From NCBI GenBank assembly GCA_002344055.1, contig DDTH01000011.1:125054-189053 (forward strand): DNA of 64,000 nucleotides. Reading direction: 5' to 3'. The position numbers and the translations under genes are program-made. Numbering within the stretch: the stretch's first letter is position 1; every line of letters begins with the position of its first letter. Below the pieces are notes generated by a model. That model was not told where the DNA came from, searched no databases, and saw only the letters and a program-made list of their open reading frames with translations. The stretch is from Sphingomonadales bacterium UBA2369. Lineage in GTDB: Bacteria > Pseudomonadota > Alphaproteobacteria > Sphingomonadales > Sphingomonadaceae. Below are positions 33,751 through 43,795 of the stretch, piece after piece.

Positions 33751-33780
33751 AGCCCCGGCGTGGAAACACGCCGGGGCTTT
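33751..33780 (+). terminator. Terminator of fliC
   Basis: AGCCCCGGCGTG (33751-33762) and CACGCCGGGGCT (33767-33778) form a perfect 12-bp stem closed by a GAAA tetraloop, followed by a short T stretch. The U-tract is weak, so part of its role may be to stabilise the mRNA 3' end. Confidence 0.85.
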
Positions 33781-33833
33781 GGCGATTCCGGGGAGCTTCC
33801 ACGCCGGTAAAGCCTCCCTTATAGCCCCTCCGC

Positions 33834-34793
33834 ATGGAGCGCCTGGACGGGGGCGCGGCGGTCCCGGCCCATTTGCGCGGCGGCATCGTCGCACTCGGCA
33901 ATTTCGACGGATTTCATCTGGGCCACCAGGCAGTGGTGGGCTGCGCGGTCGAGCGGGCGCGCGCGGAAGGACGCCCGGTCCTCGTCGCGACCTTCGATCC
34001 GCATCCGGTGCGGCATTTCCGGCCCGACACCCCGCCCTTCCGCCTGACCAGCCTGGACCAGCGCGCGCGGCTGTTCGCCGCCGCCGGGGCCGACGCCATG
34101 CTGGTCTTCCACTTCGGCGCGGAACTGGCGGCGGTGACGGCGGAGGATTTCGTCGCCGGCTGGCTGGCGGCGGGGATCGGCGCGGCCGGGATCGTCACCG
34201 GCGAGGATTTCACCTTCGGACATAGACGCGGCGGCAATGTCGCGGTGCTGCGCGATCTGGCCCCGGCGCATGGCATGAGCGTGGATGCGGTCGGCCCCGT
34301 CAGCGACGCAGGCGGGCCGATTTCGTCGAGCCGCATCCGCGATGCGCTGCGGGCCGGCGATTGCAACGAGGCGGCGCGGCTGCTGACCCGGCCGTTCGCG
34401 ATCGAGAGCATCGTCGAGCATGGCGACAAAAGGGGCCGCGAACTGGGCTACCCCACCGCGAATATGAGCCTGGGCAGCTATTTGCGCCCGCGCTTCGGCA
34501 TTTATGCGGTGCGGGGGCATCTGCCGGACGGGCGCGTGGTGGACGGAGTCGCCAATCTCGGCATCCGCCCGAGCTTCGACCCGCCCAAGGAGTTGCTGGA
34601 GCCCTATTTCTTCGACTGGTCCGGCGATCTGTACGGCCAGTGCATCGAGGTCGAACTGATCCGCCATCTGCGCGACGAGGCGCGGTTCGAGAGCATGGAC
34701 GCGCTGGTCGCGCAGATGCAGCGCGACGAGGCGGAAGCGCGCGCCATATTAAAATCCTCCCCGGAACGGGGAGGTGGCAGGCCGAAGGCCTGA
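33834..34793 (+). CDS. ribF: Bifunctional riboflavin kinase/FAD synthetase
   Basis: 319 residues. The FMN adenylyltransferase domain comes first (GNFDGFHLGHQAVV near 22-35, ATFDPHPVRHF near 52), then SSSRIRDAL near 163 and the riboflavin kinase domain (GRELGYPTANM near 202, GIYAV near 222). It makes FMN and FAD in the cytosol. The last ~14 residues (SSPERGGGRPKA) and the stop are encoded by the palindromic repeat starting at 34755, so the natural C-terminus has been replaced or extended. Confidence 0.95.
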   Translation: MERLDGGAAVPAHLRGGIVALGNFDGFHLGHQAVVGCAVERARAEGRPVLVATFDPHPVRHFRPDTPPFRLTSLDQRARLFAAAGADAMLVFHFGAELAAVTAEDFVAGWLAAGIGAAGIVTGEDFTFGHRRGGNVAVLRDLAPAHGMSVDAVGPVSDAGGPISSSRIRDALRAGDCNEAARLLTRPFAIESIVEHGDKRGRELGYPTANMSLGSYLRPRFGIYAVRGHLPDGRVVDGVANLGIRPSFDPPKELLEPYFFDWSGDLYGQCIEVELIRHLRDEARFESMDALVAQMQRDEAEARAILKSSPERGGGRPKA

Positions 34794-34884
34794 CGGAGGG
34801 GTCGGCGGCGCAGCCGCCGCTTCGCGGCGGCCCCTCCACCACGCCGCTTCGCATCGCGGTCCCCCTCCCCGTTCCGGGGAGGAT
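34755..34884. repeat. Dispersed palindromic repeat, copy B (about 130 bp), fused to the end of ribF
   Basis: Opens TCCTCCCCGGAACGGGGAGG and closes with CCTCCCCGTTCCGGGGAGGA; the two end hairpins are reverse complements of each other. The inner GGAGGGGTCG and GGCCCCTCC arms also pair. The first 39 bp are read as ribF codons, and the rest forms the spacer and leader before ileS (ATG 34923). Confidence 0.88.
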
Positions 34885-34922
34885 TGTTGTTGGCGCCCTT
34901 CCCCTCTAAGCGCTCCACCCAA

Positions 34923-37900
34923 ATGTCAGAGAAACCAGACTGGCGGGACACCGTTTTCCTGCCCAAGACCGAATTCCCGATGAAAGCCGGCCTCGCGCAG
35001 AAGGAGCCGGCGATTCTCGCGCGCTGGGAGGAGAGCGACCTCTACGGCAAGCTGCGCGCCGCCCGCGCCGGGCGGGAGCGCTTCATCCTGCACGACGGCC
35101 CGCCTTACGCGAATGGCGACATTCACATGGGCCATGCGATGAACAAGGTGCTGAAGGACATCGTCGTCCGCTCGCAGAGCCTGCTCGGCAAGGACGCGCC
35201 CTACGTGCCCGGCTGGGACTGCCACGGCCTGCCGATCGAGTGGAAGGTCGAGGAGGCCTATCGCAAGCAGAAGCTCGACAAGGATCAGGTGCCGAAGGAC
35301 CAGTTCCGGGCCGAATGCCGGGCCTATGCCGAGCGCTGGGTCGGCGTGCAGAAGGCGCAGTTCAAGCGGCTGGGCGTGATGGGCGAGTGGGACGATCCCT
35401 ATCTCACCATGAATTACGGCGCCGAGGCCGCGATCGTCGGCGAATTGCTGAAGTTCGCCGAGAGCGGGCAGCTCTATCGCGGCGCCAAGCCGGTGATGTG
35501 GTCGCCGGTCGAGAAGACCGCTTTGGCCGAGGCCGAGGTGGAATATGAGGATGTGACATCGACCCAGATCGATGTCGGGTTCGAGATCGTGGAGAGTCCG
35601 ATCCCGGAACTGGTCGGCGCGCACGCGGTGATCTGGACGACGACGCCGTGGACGATCCCGGTGAACCAGGCGATCGCTTATGGTGAAGAGGTTGAGTATT
35701 GCTTGATTGAACTCCAGCTGACCCTTCCCAAAGATTGGGAGGCCCGCTGGGATAATGAAGAAGATGTTCTTCGATCCAAACCCGCACTGAATTGGGTTGG
35801 TCGGAAAGTCATGATTGCAAAGTCACTTCAAGATGCCTTTGTCGAGCGCGTGGCGAAGTGGTTTGCCAACCTCGATCACGAGCAGCTCGATATTCCTCGC
35901 GGTCAGGTCGAGGTCGAGGAAGAGCCGATCATCGACGCGGACTTGGTGCATCGTGATCTGACCTTGAAAGGTTCCGACCTCGCTGGCACCGTAGCTCGCC
36001 ACCCGATGCACCAGCTCGGTGGCTTCTTCGCGAAGCCCCGCCCCTTCCTTCCCGCCGCGCATGTCACGACGGATGCGGGCACCGGCCTCGTTCACATGGC
36101 GCCGGATCATGGCGAGGAGGATTTCGAGGTCTGCAAGGCGGCCGGGATCGGCCCGGTCTTCGCGGTCGAGGGCGACGGCAAGTATCGCGCCGACTGGGGC
36201 TGGCTCGGTGGGCAGGGCAGCGTGATCAACCAGAAGTTCAACGCGCCGGATGGGCCGATCTGCACCGATCTGCGCGAGGCCGGGGGACTGCTGTCGGCGA
36301 GCGCGGATTTCAAGCATAGCTATCCGCACAGCTGGCGCTCGAAGGCGCGGGTGATCCAGCGGGCGACGCCGCAATGGTTTATCGGCATGGATGAGCCGAT
36401 CGGGACACCAGAAACCGCTCAGCCTGAGCTTGTCGAAGGCCTGTCCTTGTCTTCGGGCACTGCTGAAGAAGGAAGGGCAGTCCTTCGACAAGCTCAGGAT
36501 GAGCGGAGTGGGGGTTCGAATGGCCCCACCCTCCGTAACCTCGCGCTCGATTCCATCGATCGCACCCGCTGGGTGCCGGAAAAAGCGCGCAACCGCATTC
36601 AGGCGATGGTGGAGGGGCGGCCCGACTGGGTGATCTCGCGCCAGCGCGCCTGGGGCGTGCCGATCGCGCTCTATCTGAACCGCACGACGGGCGAGTATCT
36701 GCGCGACCCGGAAGTGAACGCGCGGATTGTCGCGGCGTTCGCGGAGGGCGGCGCGGATGCCTGGTTCGCGGCGGACCATCAGGCGCTGCTCGGCGCGGCC
36801 TATGACGCGGCGGATTACGAGCCGCAGCAGGACATTCTCGACGTCTGGTTCGACAGCGGCTGCACCCACGTCTTCACCGTCGAGGCGCGCTACGGCAAGG
36901 ATGCGCGGGCTGACCTGTATCTGGAAGGCTCCGACCAGCATCGCGGCTGGTTCCAGTCCTCGCTGCTGGAAAGCTGCGGGACGCGTGGGCGCGCCCCGTA
37001 CGGGCAGGTGCTGACCCACGGCTTCGCGCTCGATCCCCAGGGCAAGAAGATGTCGAAGAGCGACGGCAATGTCGTCGATCCGCTGAAGATCATGGACGAT
37101 AGCGGCGCGGACATATTGCGCCTGTGGGTCGCATCGACAGACTATTTCGAGGATGTGCGGATCGGGAAGGAAATCCTGTCCGGCACCACCGACGCCTATC
37201 GCAAATTGCGCAACACCTTCCGCTATCTGCTCGGCGCGCTGGACGGGTTTGGCGATGCGGAGAAGGTGCCCGTCGCGGAAATGCCGGAGTTGGAGCGCTG
37301 GGTGCTGCACCGGCTAGCGGTGCTGGACGCGGAGTTGAAGCAGGCGGCCAACGATTATGAGTTCAACCGCTACACGCGGGCGATCATGGCGTTCGCGAAT
37401 GACGATCTCAGCGCCTTCTTCTTCGATGTGCGCAAGGACGTACTGTATTGCGATCAGGGGCCGGCCTTGCCCGGCGGGACCGCGAAGCGCCGCGCTTACC
37501 GGACCGTGCTGGACACCGTGTTCCACGCGCTCGTGCGGTGGATGAACCCGATCCTGGCCTTCACCACCGAGGAAGTGTGGGGGACGCGCTTCCCGCACGC
37601 GGATTCGGTGCATCTGCTGGAATGGCCGGAGGTCGATGCGGACTGGCGCGACGAGGCGCTCGGCGCGCGGTTCGATGCGCTCCTGGCGGTGCGGCAGAAT
37701 GTCACCGAGGCAATCGAGCCGCTTCGGCGCGAGAAGATCGTCCGGTCGAGCAACGAGGCGCGCGTCCTGATTTCGGACGAGCAGCTTGACCTGCTTGCGG
37801 CCTCACGCACAGACCTCACCGAATTGTTCATCGTTGCCGAGGTCGCGGACAATGCGAGCGACCAGATCAATGTGAGCCGGACCGATTTCCACAAATGCGG

Positions 37901-37979
37901 GCGCTGCTGGCGGCATTTGCCGGAAGTGAAGGAAGACGACGCCCTGTGCGGGCGCTGCGAGAAGATGGTGCATGGCTGA
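34923..37979 (+). CDS. ileS: Isoleucyl-tRNA synthetase, with repeat-derived insertion
   Basis: 1018 residues, class I synthetase: HIGH-like motif ANGDIHMGHAMNK near 60-72, WDCHGLPIEW near 98, KMSKS at 709-713, and a C-terminal zinc ribbon with two CxxC pairs (CGRCW.., CGRCE). ATG at 34923 is the family start; an in-frame TTG at 34884 lies in the repeat. There are two oddities. Residues about 498-528 are encoded by a 92-bp palindromic repeat without loss of frame. Residues about 256-346, in the editing region, come from clearly GC-poorer DNA with extra sequence. As the apparent only ileS in view it is presumably functional. The end overlaps lspA by eight bases. Confidence 0.95.
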   Translation: MSEKPDWRDTVFLPKTEFPMKAGLAQKEPAILARWEESDLYGKLRAARAGRERFILHDGPPYANGDIHMGHAMNKVLKDIVVRSQSLLGKDAPYVPGWDCHGLPIEWKVEEAYRKQKLDKDQVPKDQFRAECRAYAERWVGVQKAQFKRLGVMGEWDDPYLTMNYGAEAAIVGELLKFAESGQLYRGAKPVMWSPVEKTALAEAEVEYEDVTSTQIDVGFEIVESPIPELVGAHAVIWTTTPWTIPVNQAIAYGEEVEYCLIELQLTLPKDWEARWDNEEDVLRSKPALNWVGRKVMIAKSLQDAFVERVAKWFANLDHEQLDIPRGQVEVEEEPIIDADLVHRDLTLKGSDLAGTVARHPMHQLGGFFAKPRPFLPAAHVTTDAGTGLVHMAPDHGEEDFEVCKAAGIGPVFAVEGDGKYRADWGWLGGQGSVINQKFNAPDGPICTDLREAGGLLSASADFKHSYPHSWRSKARVIQRATPQWFIGMDEPIGTPETAQPELVEGLSLSSGTAEEGRAVLRQAQDERSGGSNGPTLRNLALDSIDRTRWVPEKARNRIQAMVEGRPDWVISRQRAWGVPIALYLNRTTGEYLRDPEVNARIVAAFAEGGADAWFAADHQALLGAAYDAADYEPQQDILDVWFDSGCTHVFTVEARYGKDARADLYLEGSDQHRGWFQSSLLESCGTRGRAPYGQVLTHGFALDPQGKKMSKSDGNVVDPLKIMDDSGADILRLWVASTDYFEDVRIGKEILSGTTDAYRKLRNTFRYLLGALDGFGDAEKVPVAEMPELERWVLHRLAVLDAELKQAANDYEFNRYTRAIMAFANDDLSAFFFDVRKDVLYCDQGPALPGGTAKRRAYRTVLDTVFHALVRWMNPILAFTTEEVWGTRFPHADSVHLLEWPEVDADWRDEALGARFDALLAVRQNVTEAIEPLRREKIVRSSNEARVLISDEQLDLLAASRTDLTELFIVAEVADNASDQINVSRTDFHKCGRCWRHLPEVKEDDALCGRCEKMVHG
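36415..36506. repeat. Palindromic repeat inserted inside ileS
   Basis: Arms at 36415-36439 and 36482-36506 are 25 bp long and complementary except for one base. Their core, CTGAGCTTGTCGAAGG, is one I know as a common dispersed repeat in sphingomonads. The element keeps the ileS frame open and encodes a polar segment (AQPELVEG .. RQAQDERSGG). Confidence 0.92.
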
Positions 37980-38547
37980 CGTGACCGAAACCGCCGATTA
38001 CAAGCCGGCCCCGACGCCGCGCACTCCCAGGCAGATGGAAGCCGCGATCCAGCGCAACCGCGCCTATGGCTATGTGCTGGCGCTGCTGGTCTTCGTGTTC
38101 GATCAGGCGACCAAGTGGGTGGTGACCTATCCGCTGGAGCTGCAATTCCGCCGCCAGATCGAATTGCTGCCTTTCTTCGACCTCACCTGGGTCGAGAATC
38201 GCGGCGTTTCGATGGGCTTCCTCACCGCGTCCGATGAATTCATGCGCTGGGCGCTCGTGCTGATCACCAGCGCGATCGCTTTGTTCGTCGCAGTCTGGCT
38301 GTGGCGCGAGAAAAGGCGCGACGACGCCTGGGGGCTGGCCCTGGTGCTGGGCGGCGCGCTCGGGAACATCCTCGACCGCGTCCGCTTCGGCTATGTGGTC
38401 GACTTCATGGATCTGCATTTCGGCGACTGGCGGCCGTTTTTGGTGTTCAATATCGCCGATGCCGCTATTACCATCGGCGTCCTGCTCCTCCTTCTCCGGG
38501 CCTTGCTGACTCGCAAGGAAAAGCCGGCGAAGGCCAAAGCCGACTGA
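37972..38547 (+). CDS. lspA: Lipoprotein signal peptidase (signal peptidase II)
   Basis: 191 residues with four membrane segments and both catalytic aspartates: the first in the GNILDRVRFGYVVDF region near 142, the second in the FNIADAAITIG region near 164. FDQATKWVV near 45 is the usual first motif. A polar N-terminal extension of about 30 residues is longer than in E. coli. It removes signal peptides from prolipoproteins at the inner membrane. The start lies eight bases inside ileS, the classical ileS-lspA pair, and a lipoprotein gene follows. Confidence 0.95.
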   Translation: MADVTETADYKPAPTPRTPRQMEAAIQRNRAYGYVLALLVFVFDQATKWVVTYPLELQFRRQIELLPFFDLTWVENRGVSMGFLTASDEFMRWALVLITSAIALFVAVWLWREKRRDDAWGLALVLGGALGNILDRVRFGYVVDFMDLHFGDWRPFLVFNIADAAITIGVLLLLLRALLTRKEKPAKAKAD

Positions 38548-38576
38548 AGCCCGACGGGGCATGTGAAGGAAATGTC

Positions 38577-38987
38577 ATGCGTTTGATTGCGATCGCCCTC
38601 CCTGTCGCCGCCCTGATCGTGACGGGCTGCACCTCCGGCGGGCCGTTCCAGCGTGCGCGGCCAGACGAATTCGCGGTGACCCGTTCGCCGGAACTGATCG
38701 TGCCGCCGGAATTCAGCCTGCAGCCGCCGCGGGCGGGCCAGGCCGATCCGGGCGCATCCGATCCGCGCGCGCAGGCGCTCCAGGCCCTGTTCGGCGGCCC
38801 GCAGCCGCGCAGCGCGGTCGAGCAGCGCCTGCTCCAATCGGCTGACGCGAATTCGGCGATTCTCGGCGCGCGCTCGCTCGCCGGCGACACGGAAACGCAG
38901 GTCGTGAATCGCGGCGCGCTGGTGCAGACGATCATCGCACTGCCCGAAGGCGACGGCCCCAGCGCGACGGTGCAAGTCCCGAACTAA
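38577..38987 (+). CDS. DUF3035-type lipoprotein
   Basis: 136 residues with a signal sequence ending in the lipobox VTGC (Cys about residue 17). FAVTRSPELIVPPEFSLQPP follows, the hallmark of DUF3035, found beside lspA in many alphaproteobacteria. The remainder is Ala/Gln-rich. The function is unknown. AAGGA precedes the ATG at 38577. It is the last gene of ribF-ileS-lspA and is followed by a terminator. Confidence 0.85.
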   Translation: MRLIAIALPVAALIVTGCTSGGPFQRARPDEFAVTRSPELIVPPEFSLQPPRAGQADPGASDPRAQALQALFGGPQPRSAVEQRLLQSADANSAILGARSLAGDTETQVVNRGALVQTIIALPEGDGPSATVQVPN

Positions 38988-38992
38988 GCCGG

Positions 38993-39018
38993 TCCTCCCC
39001 GAACGGGAGGATTTGTTT
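38993..39018 (+). terminator. Terminator after the ileS-lspA-lipoprotein operon
   Basis: TCCTCCC (38993-38999) pairs with GGGAGGA (39005-39011) across a 5-nt loop, followed by TTTGTTT. The stem resembles a single end-hairpin of the dispersed repeats. Confidence 0.8.
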
Positions 39019-39035
39019 ACCGCGCCGCGGATAGA

Positions 39036-39391
39036 ATGCGGCGCATGACGCATCAGGCGCCTCCCACGCCCGCATTGCCCGGCGGCGACCCCGGCCGGCA
39101 GGTCGCATCCCTGCGCGAAATCCTGCTGCTGGTCCGCGATCTTTCGGGGATGGGCGGCAATGCCGATGCGGACGCTTTGCTCGACGAAGCGGCGACGATC
39201 AGCAGTCTCTACGAGCGCGCAAGTCCGGTGGCGCAACGGCGCTTCGACGGGCAGGCGGCGGAAATCGCGGCCTGGGCGGCGGCAGGAGTCGAGGCTCTGC
39301 TCGCGACGGGTGTGCCGCCTCGCCCTTCGGCGGCGCGGCGGCTGGCGGAGCGGCTCGACGAAAGCCTCGACCGCCTGACCAGGTCGCTGGT

Positions 39392-39395
<4 letters not shown>
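39036..39395 (+). CDS. Unknown 119-residue helical protein
   Basis: No family recognised. After a Pro-rich start (about 1-20), the chain reads as amphipathic helices (REILLLVRDLSGMGG.., RFDGQAAEIAAWAAAGVEALLATG, ARRLAERLDESLDRLTRSL), with no signal peptide and no Cys. ATG at 39036 or 39045 is possible, and neither has a strong ribosome site. Its stop TAG and that of the convergent metC-like gene share the palindrome CTAG. Confidence 0.65.
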
Positions 39396-40557
<1,162 letters not shown>

Positions 40558-40561
<4 letters not shown>

Positions 40562-41391
40562 CGCGTCGCCTTCGGCGTGCCCGGGTCGGCGCCCCATTCG
40601 GACCAGCTGCCATCATAAAGCCGGCCTTCGTGGCCGAGCAGATGGGCGGCGAAGAGGATCGCGGCGGCGGTGACGCCGGAGCCGCAGGTGGCGACGAAGG
40701 GACGCACGGGGTCGATCCCGGCCGCTTCGAACTCGGCCCGCAGCGCGTCGCCGCGTTTCCAGGTGCCGTCCGCGTCAAACAGACGGGCGTAAGGCAGGTT
40801 CGCGGAGCCGGGGATGTGGCCGCCGGGGACGCCATGCGCGTCGAGCGGGCCGCCGCCGTCGAACCGTTCGGCGGAGCGGGCGTCTGCGACCTGTACGGCG
40901 TGGCTGTCGAGATTGGCCCGCATGAAGGCCAGATTGACGATGCCTGCGGGTTGGGGCCGCGGAGTGAATTGCTTCTCGCGGGTCTGCTCGGGTCCGGTCT
41001 CGACCGGCCGCCCTTCCGCTCGCCATTTCGCGATACCGCCGTCGAGGATCGCCGCCTTCTTCGCTCCGAAGGCGCGCAGCATGAACCAGGCGCGGGCGGC
41101 ATTGCGCAGCGGCGAATCGTCATAGAGGACGATCCGGTCGGCATGGCCGATGCCGAGCGCCTGCATCCGCGCCGCGAATATATCCGCGGGCGGGATCATG
41201 TTCGGGCGCGGGTCGCTCTCGTCGCGCAACGTCGCGAGATCGAGAAAGACGGCGTCAGGGATATGCCCGGCGAGATAGTCCTCTTTCGCGTCGCGGCCAT
41301 GCACGGGGAGGAAATAGCTGGCGTCGGCGACGACCAGATCCGGCGCGCCGAGCTGCCCGGCCAGCCATTCGGTGGTGACGAGGCTTTCCAC
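40558..41391 (-). CDS. sseA: 3-mercaptopyruvate/thiosulfate sulfurtransferase
   Basis: 277 residues, two rhodanese domains. The active-site loop is CGSGVTA with the nucleophile Cys236; CGSGVTA marks mercaptopyruvate rather than thiosulfate preference. The first domain lacks a Cys, as expected. It moves sulfur from 3-mercaptopyruvate to an acceptor. The start is GTG at 41391, two bases before the end of the upstream stop codon, so the S10 peptidase, sseA and metC form a tight operon. Confidence 0.9.
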
Positions 41392-41392
41392 C

Positions 41393-42898
41393 TCACCGCC
41401 CCCGGATGAAGGCGCGGATGTCGCGGCTCAAGGCGGCGCGGTCCTGATCGCGCACGTACATCATGTGGCCGGACTGATAGTAAGCGTAGGTGATCCGGTC
41501 CTGCGGAATGCCGGTGCGGGAAAGCGCATATTCGGCGGCGTAGAAGGGCGTGGCGAAATCATAATAGCCCTGGCCGACGAAGACGCGCAGCCCCGAATTC
41601 TCCCGCATCGCGCGGCCGATATAGGGCGTGACGTTGAGATAGGCGTCACTGTCGCGGCCGGCGCCCAGCCGCCAGTCCCACGGCCCGACGCTGCCGATCG
41701 TCACGTAGGAGCGGTCGGTGCGCACCCCCAACGTCTCGCGCATATGCTGATTGATCGCGGCGGTGTAACCGGCGTCGATGCCGTAGAAGCTGGGATCATT
41801 GTCCGGCGTCTCGCCCGCATTGTCATAGTCGCGGCCGGTATAGCGGCTGTCCAGGCGGCCGACGGTCAGGCCGCGATCGCGCAGCAATTCCTTGTAGAAG
41901 CGGCTCGGCTCGACGCGCAGGTCGGCCTGCTCGAGATAGGCTTCGGACAGGCCGGTGAAGCGCGCCAGTTCGCGGCGGACGGCGGCGCGTTCGTCGGCGG
42001 GAAGCGCCTGCCCCTGCAGCAGCGCGTGCGCATAGGGACCGCGGGCATAGCGGCGGGCTTCCTCGACGAACGCCTCGACCGATTCCGCCTGCGCCTTGCC
42101 ATGATAGAGGGCGGTCGCGGCCATGCTGGGCAGGTTGAGGATGTGCGTCATCTCATTGCCTTGCGTATCCGCCCCCGCGCCGAAATCCAGCACGGTGGAG
42201 ATGAGCAAAACGCCGTTCAGCGACACGTCGTTATAGCTGCCCTCCAGCTGGTTCAGCACCGCGGCGCTGCGCGTCGTGCCATAGCTTTCGCCGCCCAGAT
42301 ATTTCGGGCTGTTCCAGCGGCCATTGTCGTTCAGCCACAGGCGGATGAACTGGGCGATCGACTGGGCGTCCTTCGTGACGCCCCAGAAATCGCTGGGTGG
42401 CGTATCGCCCAGCGCATGGCTGAAGCCGGTGCCGACCGGATCGATGAAGACGATGTCGGTGACGTCGAGCAAAGAATGGGGATTGTCGACGATCCGGTAG
42501 GGCGGGCCGCCATCGTCCGTGCCGTCGGACGGGATATCGACATAACGCGGACCGAACGCGCCCATGTGCAGCCAGACCGAGCCGGAACCGGGGCCGCCAT
42601 TGAACAGGAAGGTGACCGGGCGGTTCGGATCGCGCGGCTCGCGGACGTAAGCGGTGGAGAAGATGGCGGCGCGCGGCGTGCCATTTTCGGCGCGCAGGAA
42701 GGTTTCCCCGGCCGTGGCAGTGTAGCGCATCGTCTGGCCGCCGAACGTGCCGCTGTGGCTGGTGACGAAGCGGAGCGGCTCGCGCGTCACCGGTTCGGCG
42801 CTTTTCTCCTTCGGCGCGGCGCCTTGCGGCTGGCTGGCCGCCTGCGATCCGGTGACCAGAATTCCGGCGAAGGCGGCGGCGGCGAGCAGGTGGCGCAT
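41393..42898 (-). CDS. Exported serine carboxypeptidase, peptidase family S10
   Basis: 501 residues with a signal peptide (cleavage near residue 20). Substrate-binding NGGPGSGS is near 100-107, the nucleophile is in GGESYGTTR (Ser205), and the late SGHMMYVRDQ supplies the catalytic His; an Asp is expected between them. The protein should act in the periplasm or outside, releasing C-terminal residues. It heads the sseA-metC operon, though the link in function is not obvious. Confidence 0.9.
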   Translation of the reverse strand: MRHLLAAAAFAGILVTGSQAASQPQGAAPKEKSAEPVTREPLRFVTSHSGTFGGQTMRYTATAGETFLRAENGTPRAAIFSTAYVREPRDPNRPVTFLFNGGPGSGSVWLHMGAFGPRYVDIPSDGTDDGGPPYRIVDNPHSLLDVTDIVFIDPVGTGFSHALGDTPPSDFWGVTKDAQSIAQFIRLWLNDNGRWNSPKYLGGESYGTTRSAAVLNQLEGSYNDVSLNGVLLISTVLDFGAGADTQGNEMTHILNLPSMAATALYHGKAQAESVEAFVEEARRYARGPYAHALLQGQALPADERAAVRRELARFTGLSEAYLEQADLRVEPSRFYKELLRDRGLTVGRLDSRYTGRDYDNAGETPDNDPSFYGIDAGYTAAINQHMRETLGVRTDRSYVTIGSVGPWDWRLGAGRDSDAYLNVTPYIGRAMRENSGLRVFVGQGYYDFATPFYAAEYALSRTGIPQDRITYAYYQSGHMMYVRDQDRAALSRDIRAFIRGR

Positions 42899-42991
42899 GA
42901 CGGCTCCTTGAGGCGATTGGCGCGATGCCTAGCGGACCGCAAGGCGAAGGGCTAGGGAGCGGGAAATCGCGCGAACCCCAGGAGCCTTTCC

Positions 42992-43342
42992 ATGCCAAAC
43001 CGCCCCGGACCAATGGCCTGCCCGGTCGATCAGACCACTCTCGTCATGTCCGACCGCTCCGGCATCGAAATCGACTATTGCCCGACCTGCCGCGGCGTGT
43101 GGCTGGACCGGGGCGAACTGGACAAGATCATCGAGCGCAGCGGCGTACCGGGTGGCGGCGCGGGCTCGGTCCCGCCGCAGCAGCCGCCACAGCAAGGCTA
43201 TGGCCAGCCGCCGCAGGGCGGGCATTGGCAGCCGCAGGGCGGTCCGCACGGCCAGCCCGGGCGCGGCCATTATGGCGACGATTATTACAAGGGTCAGGGC
43301 TATGGCCGCCGCAAGAGCTGGCTGAGCGAGATTTTCGATTGA
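42992..43342 (+). CDS. TFIIB-type zinc-ribbon protein with Gly/Pro/Gln-rich tail
   Basis: 116 residues. The zinc ribbon occupies about 1-50: CPVD .. [18 protein letters not shown], the pattern of the zf-TFIIB family. The remainder is a low-complexity region of Gln, Pro, Gly and Tyr that ends in a short basic helix. AGGAG lies seven bases before the ATG at 42992. The stop overlaps the TTG start of queF (TTGA), so translation of the two is linked. Its function is unknown. Confidence 0.85.
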   Translation: MPNRPGPMACPVDQTTLVMSDRSGIEIDYCPTCRGVWLDRGELDKIIERSGVPGGGAGSVPPQQPPQQGYGQPPQGGHWQPQGGPHGQPGRGHYGDDYYKGQGYGRRKSWLSEIFD

Positions 43343-43785
43343 GCCAGACCAAGCTCGGCCAGAATACGCCCCTGCCCGCTTCCCCCGAGGAAGCGGTGCT
43401 GGACTATGTGCCCAATCCGCGCACCGGCCGGCCCTATCTGGTGCGCTTCACCGCGCCGGAATTCACCTCGCTCTGCCCGGTCACCGGCCAGCCCGATTTC
43501 GCGCACCTGGTGATCGACTATGCGCCGGGCGCGACGATCGTCGAATCCAAGTCGCTGAAATTGTTTCTCGGATCCTTCCGCAACCATGCCGGCTTTCACG
43601 AGGATGTGACGGTGGGCATTGGCGAGCGGCTGGTCGCGGAGATGAAGCCGCTGTGGTTGCGCATCGGCGGCTATTGGTATCCGCGCGGCGGCATCCCGAT
43701 CGACGTCTTCTGGCAATCGGGCGCGCCGCCGGAAGGGCTGTGGCTGCCGGACCAGGGCGTACCCGCCTATCGCGGGCGGGGCTGA
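43339..43785 (+). CDS. queF: NADPH-dependent 7-cyano-7-deazaguanine reductase (preQ0 reductase)
   Basis: 148 residues, the short unimodular form. The thioimide-forming Cys is Cys46 in [10 protein letters not shown], followed by Asp53. [21 protein letters not shown] near 69-89 binds substrate and cofactor. It makes preQ1 for queuosine in tRNA. The start is the TTG at 43339: it overlaps the preceding stop as TTGA and begins the conserved protein; there is no ATG or GTG near. Confidence 0.93.
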   Translation: MSQTKLGQNTPLPASPEEAVLDYVPNPRTGRPYLVRFTAPEFTSLCPVTGQPDFAHLVIDYAPGATIVESKSLKLFLGSFRNHAGFHEDVTVGIGERLVAEMKPLWLRIGGYWYPRGGIPIDVFWQSGAPPEGLWLPDQGVPAYRGRG

Positions 43786-43795
43786 GCGCGGCGGC

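Noticed and set aside
35823..37310. 495-aa minus-strand ORF over ileS
   Set aside because: Antisense shadow; the plus strand carries full IleRS motifs.
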